Source: an uncultured Prevotella sp.
GTDB lineage: Bacteria; Bacteroidota; Bacteroidia; Bacteroidales; Bacteroidaceae
NCBI GenBank assembly: GCA_902477645.1
Contig: CABSIA010000167.1
Coordinates: 1 to 5,845, forward strand
Direction: 5' to 3'
Length of the DNA stretch: 5,845 nucleotides
Positions 5,706 through 5,845 of the stretch are shown one piece after another (position 1 is the first letter of the stretch; each line of letters starts with the position of its first letter). The translations under genes and the position numbers were made by a program. The notes under the pieces are model-generated. The model had not been told where the DNA came from. It made no database searches and was given only the letters and a program-made list of their open reading frames with translations.

Positions 5706-5750
5706 TGTTGTGAATCCAAAAACAAGGAAAACCGGAACAGACATGGCAAA
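5675..5750 (+). promoter_or_regulatory. Fold-back inverted repeat covering the transposase start codon
   Basis: TTTGCCATGTC at 5675-5685 is the exact reverse complement of GACATGGCAAA at 5740-5750, which contains the ATG (5743-5745). The left arm overlaps the upstream promoter box, so a transcript starting near 5712 would lack it, while a read-through transcript from outside would carry both arms and could hide the start codon. Confidence 0.55.
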
Positions 5751-5845
5751 GATAGCAATAAAATCCGAAAAACTCACTCCTTTTGGAGGCATATTTCCAA
5801 TCATGGAGCAATTTTCCTCCCTTCTCTCCTCCACAATAGACTCAA
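5743..5845 (+). CDS. IS1380-family transposase, N-terminal fragment (runs off window)
   Basis: Only the first 34 codons are inside the window. They begin MAKIAIKSEKLTPFGGIF and continue PIMEQF, which I recognise as the conserved start of Bacteroidales IS1380-family transposases (usual form: MxKIxIKSEKLTPFGGIFxIMExF). These are DDE-type enzymes that cut and join the element ends and typically generate 4-bp target duplications. The frame is open to the window end, so there is no sign of inactivation in this part. The catalytic residues lie downstream and cannot be judged. The start codon lies within the right arm of an 11-bp inverted repeat. Confidence 0.88.
   Translation, partial: MAKIAIKSEKLTPFGGIFPIMEQFSSLLSSTIDS

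Larger units (their letters stand above)
5607..5845 (+). mobile_element. Left end of an IS1380-family insertion sequence (cut by window end)
   Basis: The element probably begins at 5607 with the terminal repeat CCTTAATTCCGCAA, 32 bases after the stop of the HU-LysM gene. It then has a hairpin (5648-5672), a promoter-like site (5675-5705), a fold-back repeat (5675-5685 with 5740-5750) and the transposase start (5743). It runs past the window. It appears to have inserted into intergenic DNA without breaking a visible gene, although what followed the core gene originally cannot be seen. The left boundary is inferred from the repeat shared with 73-87. Confidence 0.7.

Noticed and set aside
5443..5811. 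Minus-strand open frame across the HU-LysM 3' end and the insertion-sequence left end
   Set aside because: It spans the junction of two unrelated sequences and lies antisense to recognisable genes; its translation shows no family motif.

Overview
The window looks like part of a Bacteroidota (Bacteroidales) genome. Four things support this: housekeeping genes with phylum-typical lengths, promoter-like sites matching the Bacteroidetes form TTTG-N19-TAnnTTTG, a leader peptide joined to a YD repeat in the style of small secreted Bacteroidales proteins, and the start of a transposase whose N-terminus reads like the Bacteroides/Prevotella IS1380 family. Species cannot be named from the sequence alone.

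Layout. Bases 1-86 look like the end of an insertion sequence: a 16-bp perfect hairpin, a T-tract and a 14-15-bp terminal repeat that recurs inverted at 5606-5620. Bases 87-1525 are an AT-rich accessory stretch. It holds two tandem paralogous membrane proteins of unknown function (115-669 and 711-1262), whose last 49 codons and following bases are almost identical although the rest has diverged, and a 70-residue secreted protein with one YD (Rhs-type) repeat (1313-1525). Bases 1526-1670 are non-coding and end in a good Bacteroidetes promoter.

Bases 1671-5574 are a plus-strand block of core character: ftsY (signal recognition particle receptor), rimO (ribosomal protein S12 methylthiotransferase), a 98-residue HU/IHF-family DNA-binding protein, and, overlapping it by 8 bases, a 434-residue protein with an HU-like domain, an acidic Glu-Pro linker, one transmembrane helix, a Lys/Ala-rich coiled coil and a C-terminal LysM domain. 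The last architecture would tie DNA in the cytoplasm to peptidoglycan in the periplasm, and it is the most interesting item here. ftsY and rimO serve membrane targeting and the ribosome; the HU pair probably acts in chromosome organisation at the envelope.

From about 5607 to the window end is the left end of an IS1380-family element inserted 32 bases after the last core gene. It has a terminal repeat, a hairpin, a promoter-like site and the first 34 codons of the transposase. An 11-bp inverted repeat there would hide the transposase start codon in read-through transcripts but not in transcripts from the element's own promoter. No tRNA, rRNA or CRISPR array was seen, and no gene-free stretch exceeds 300 bases.
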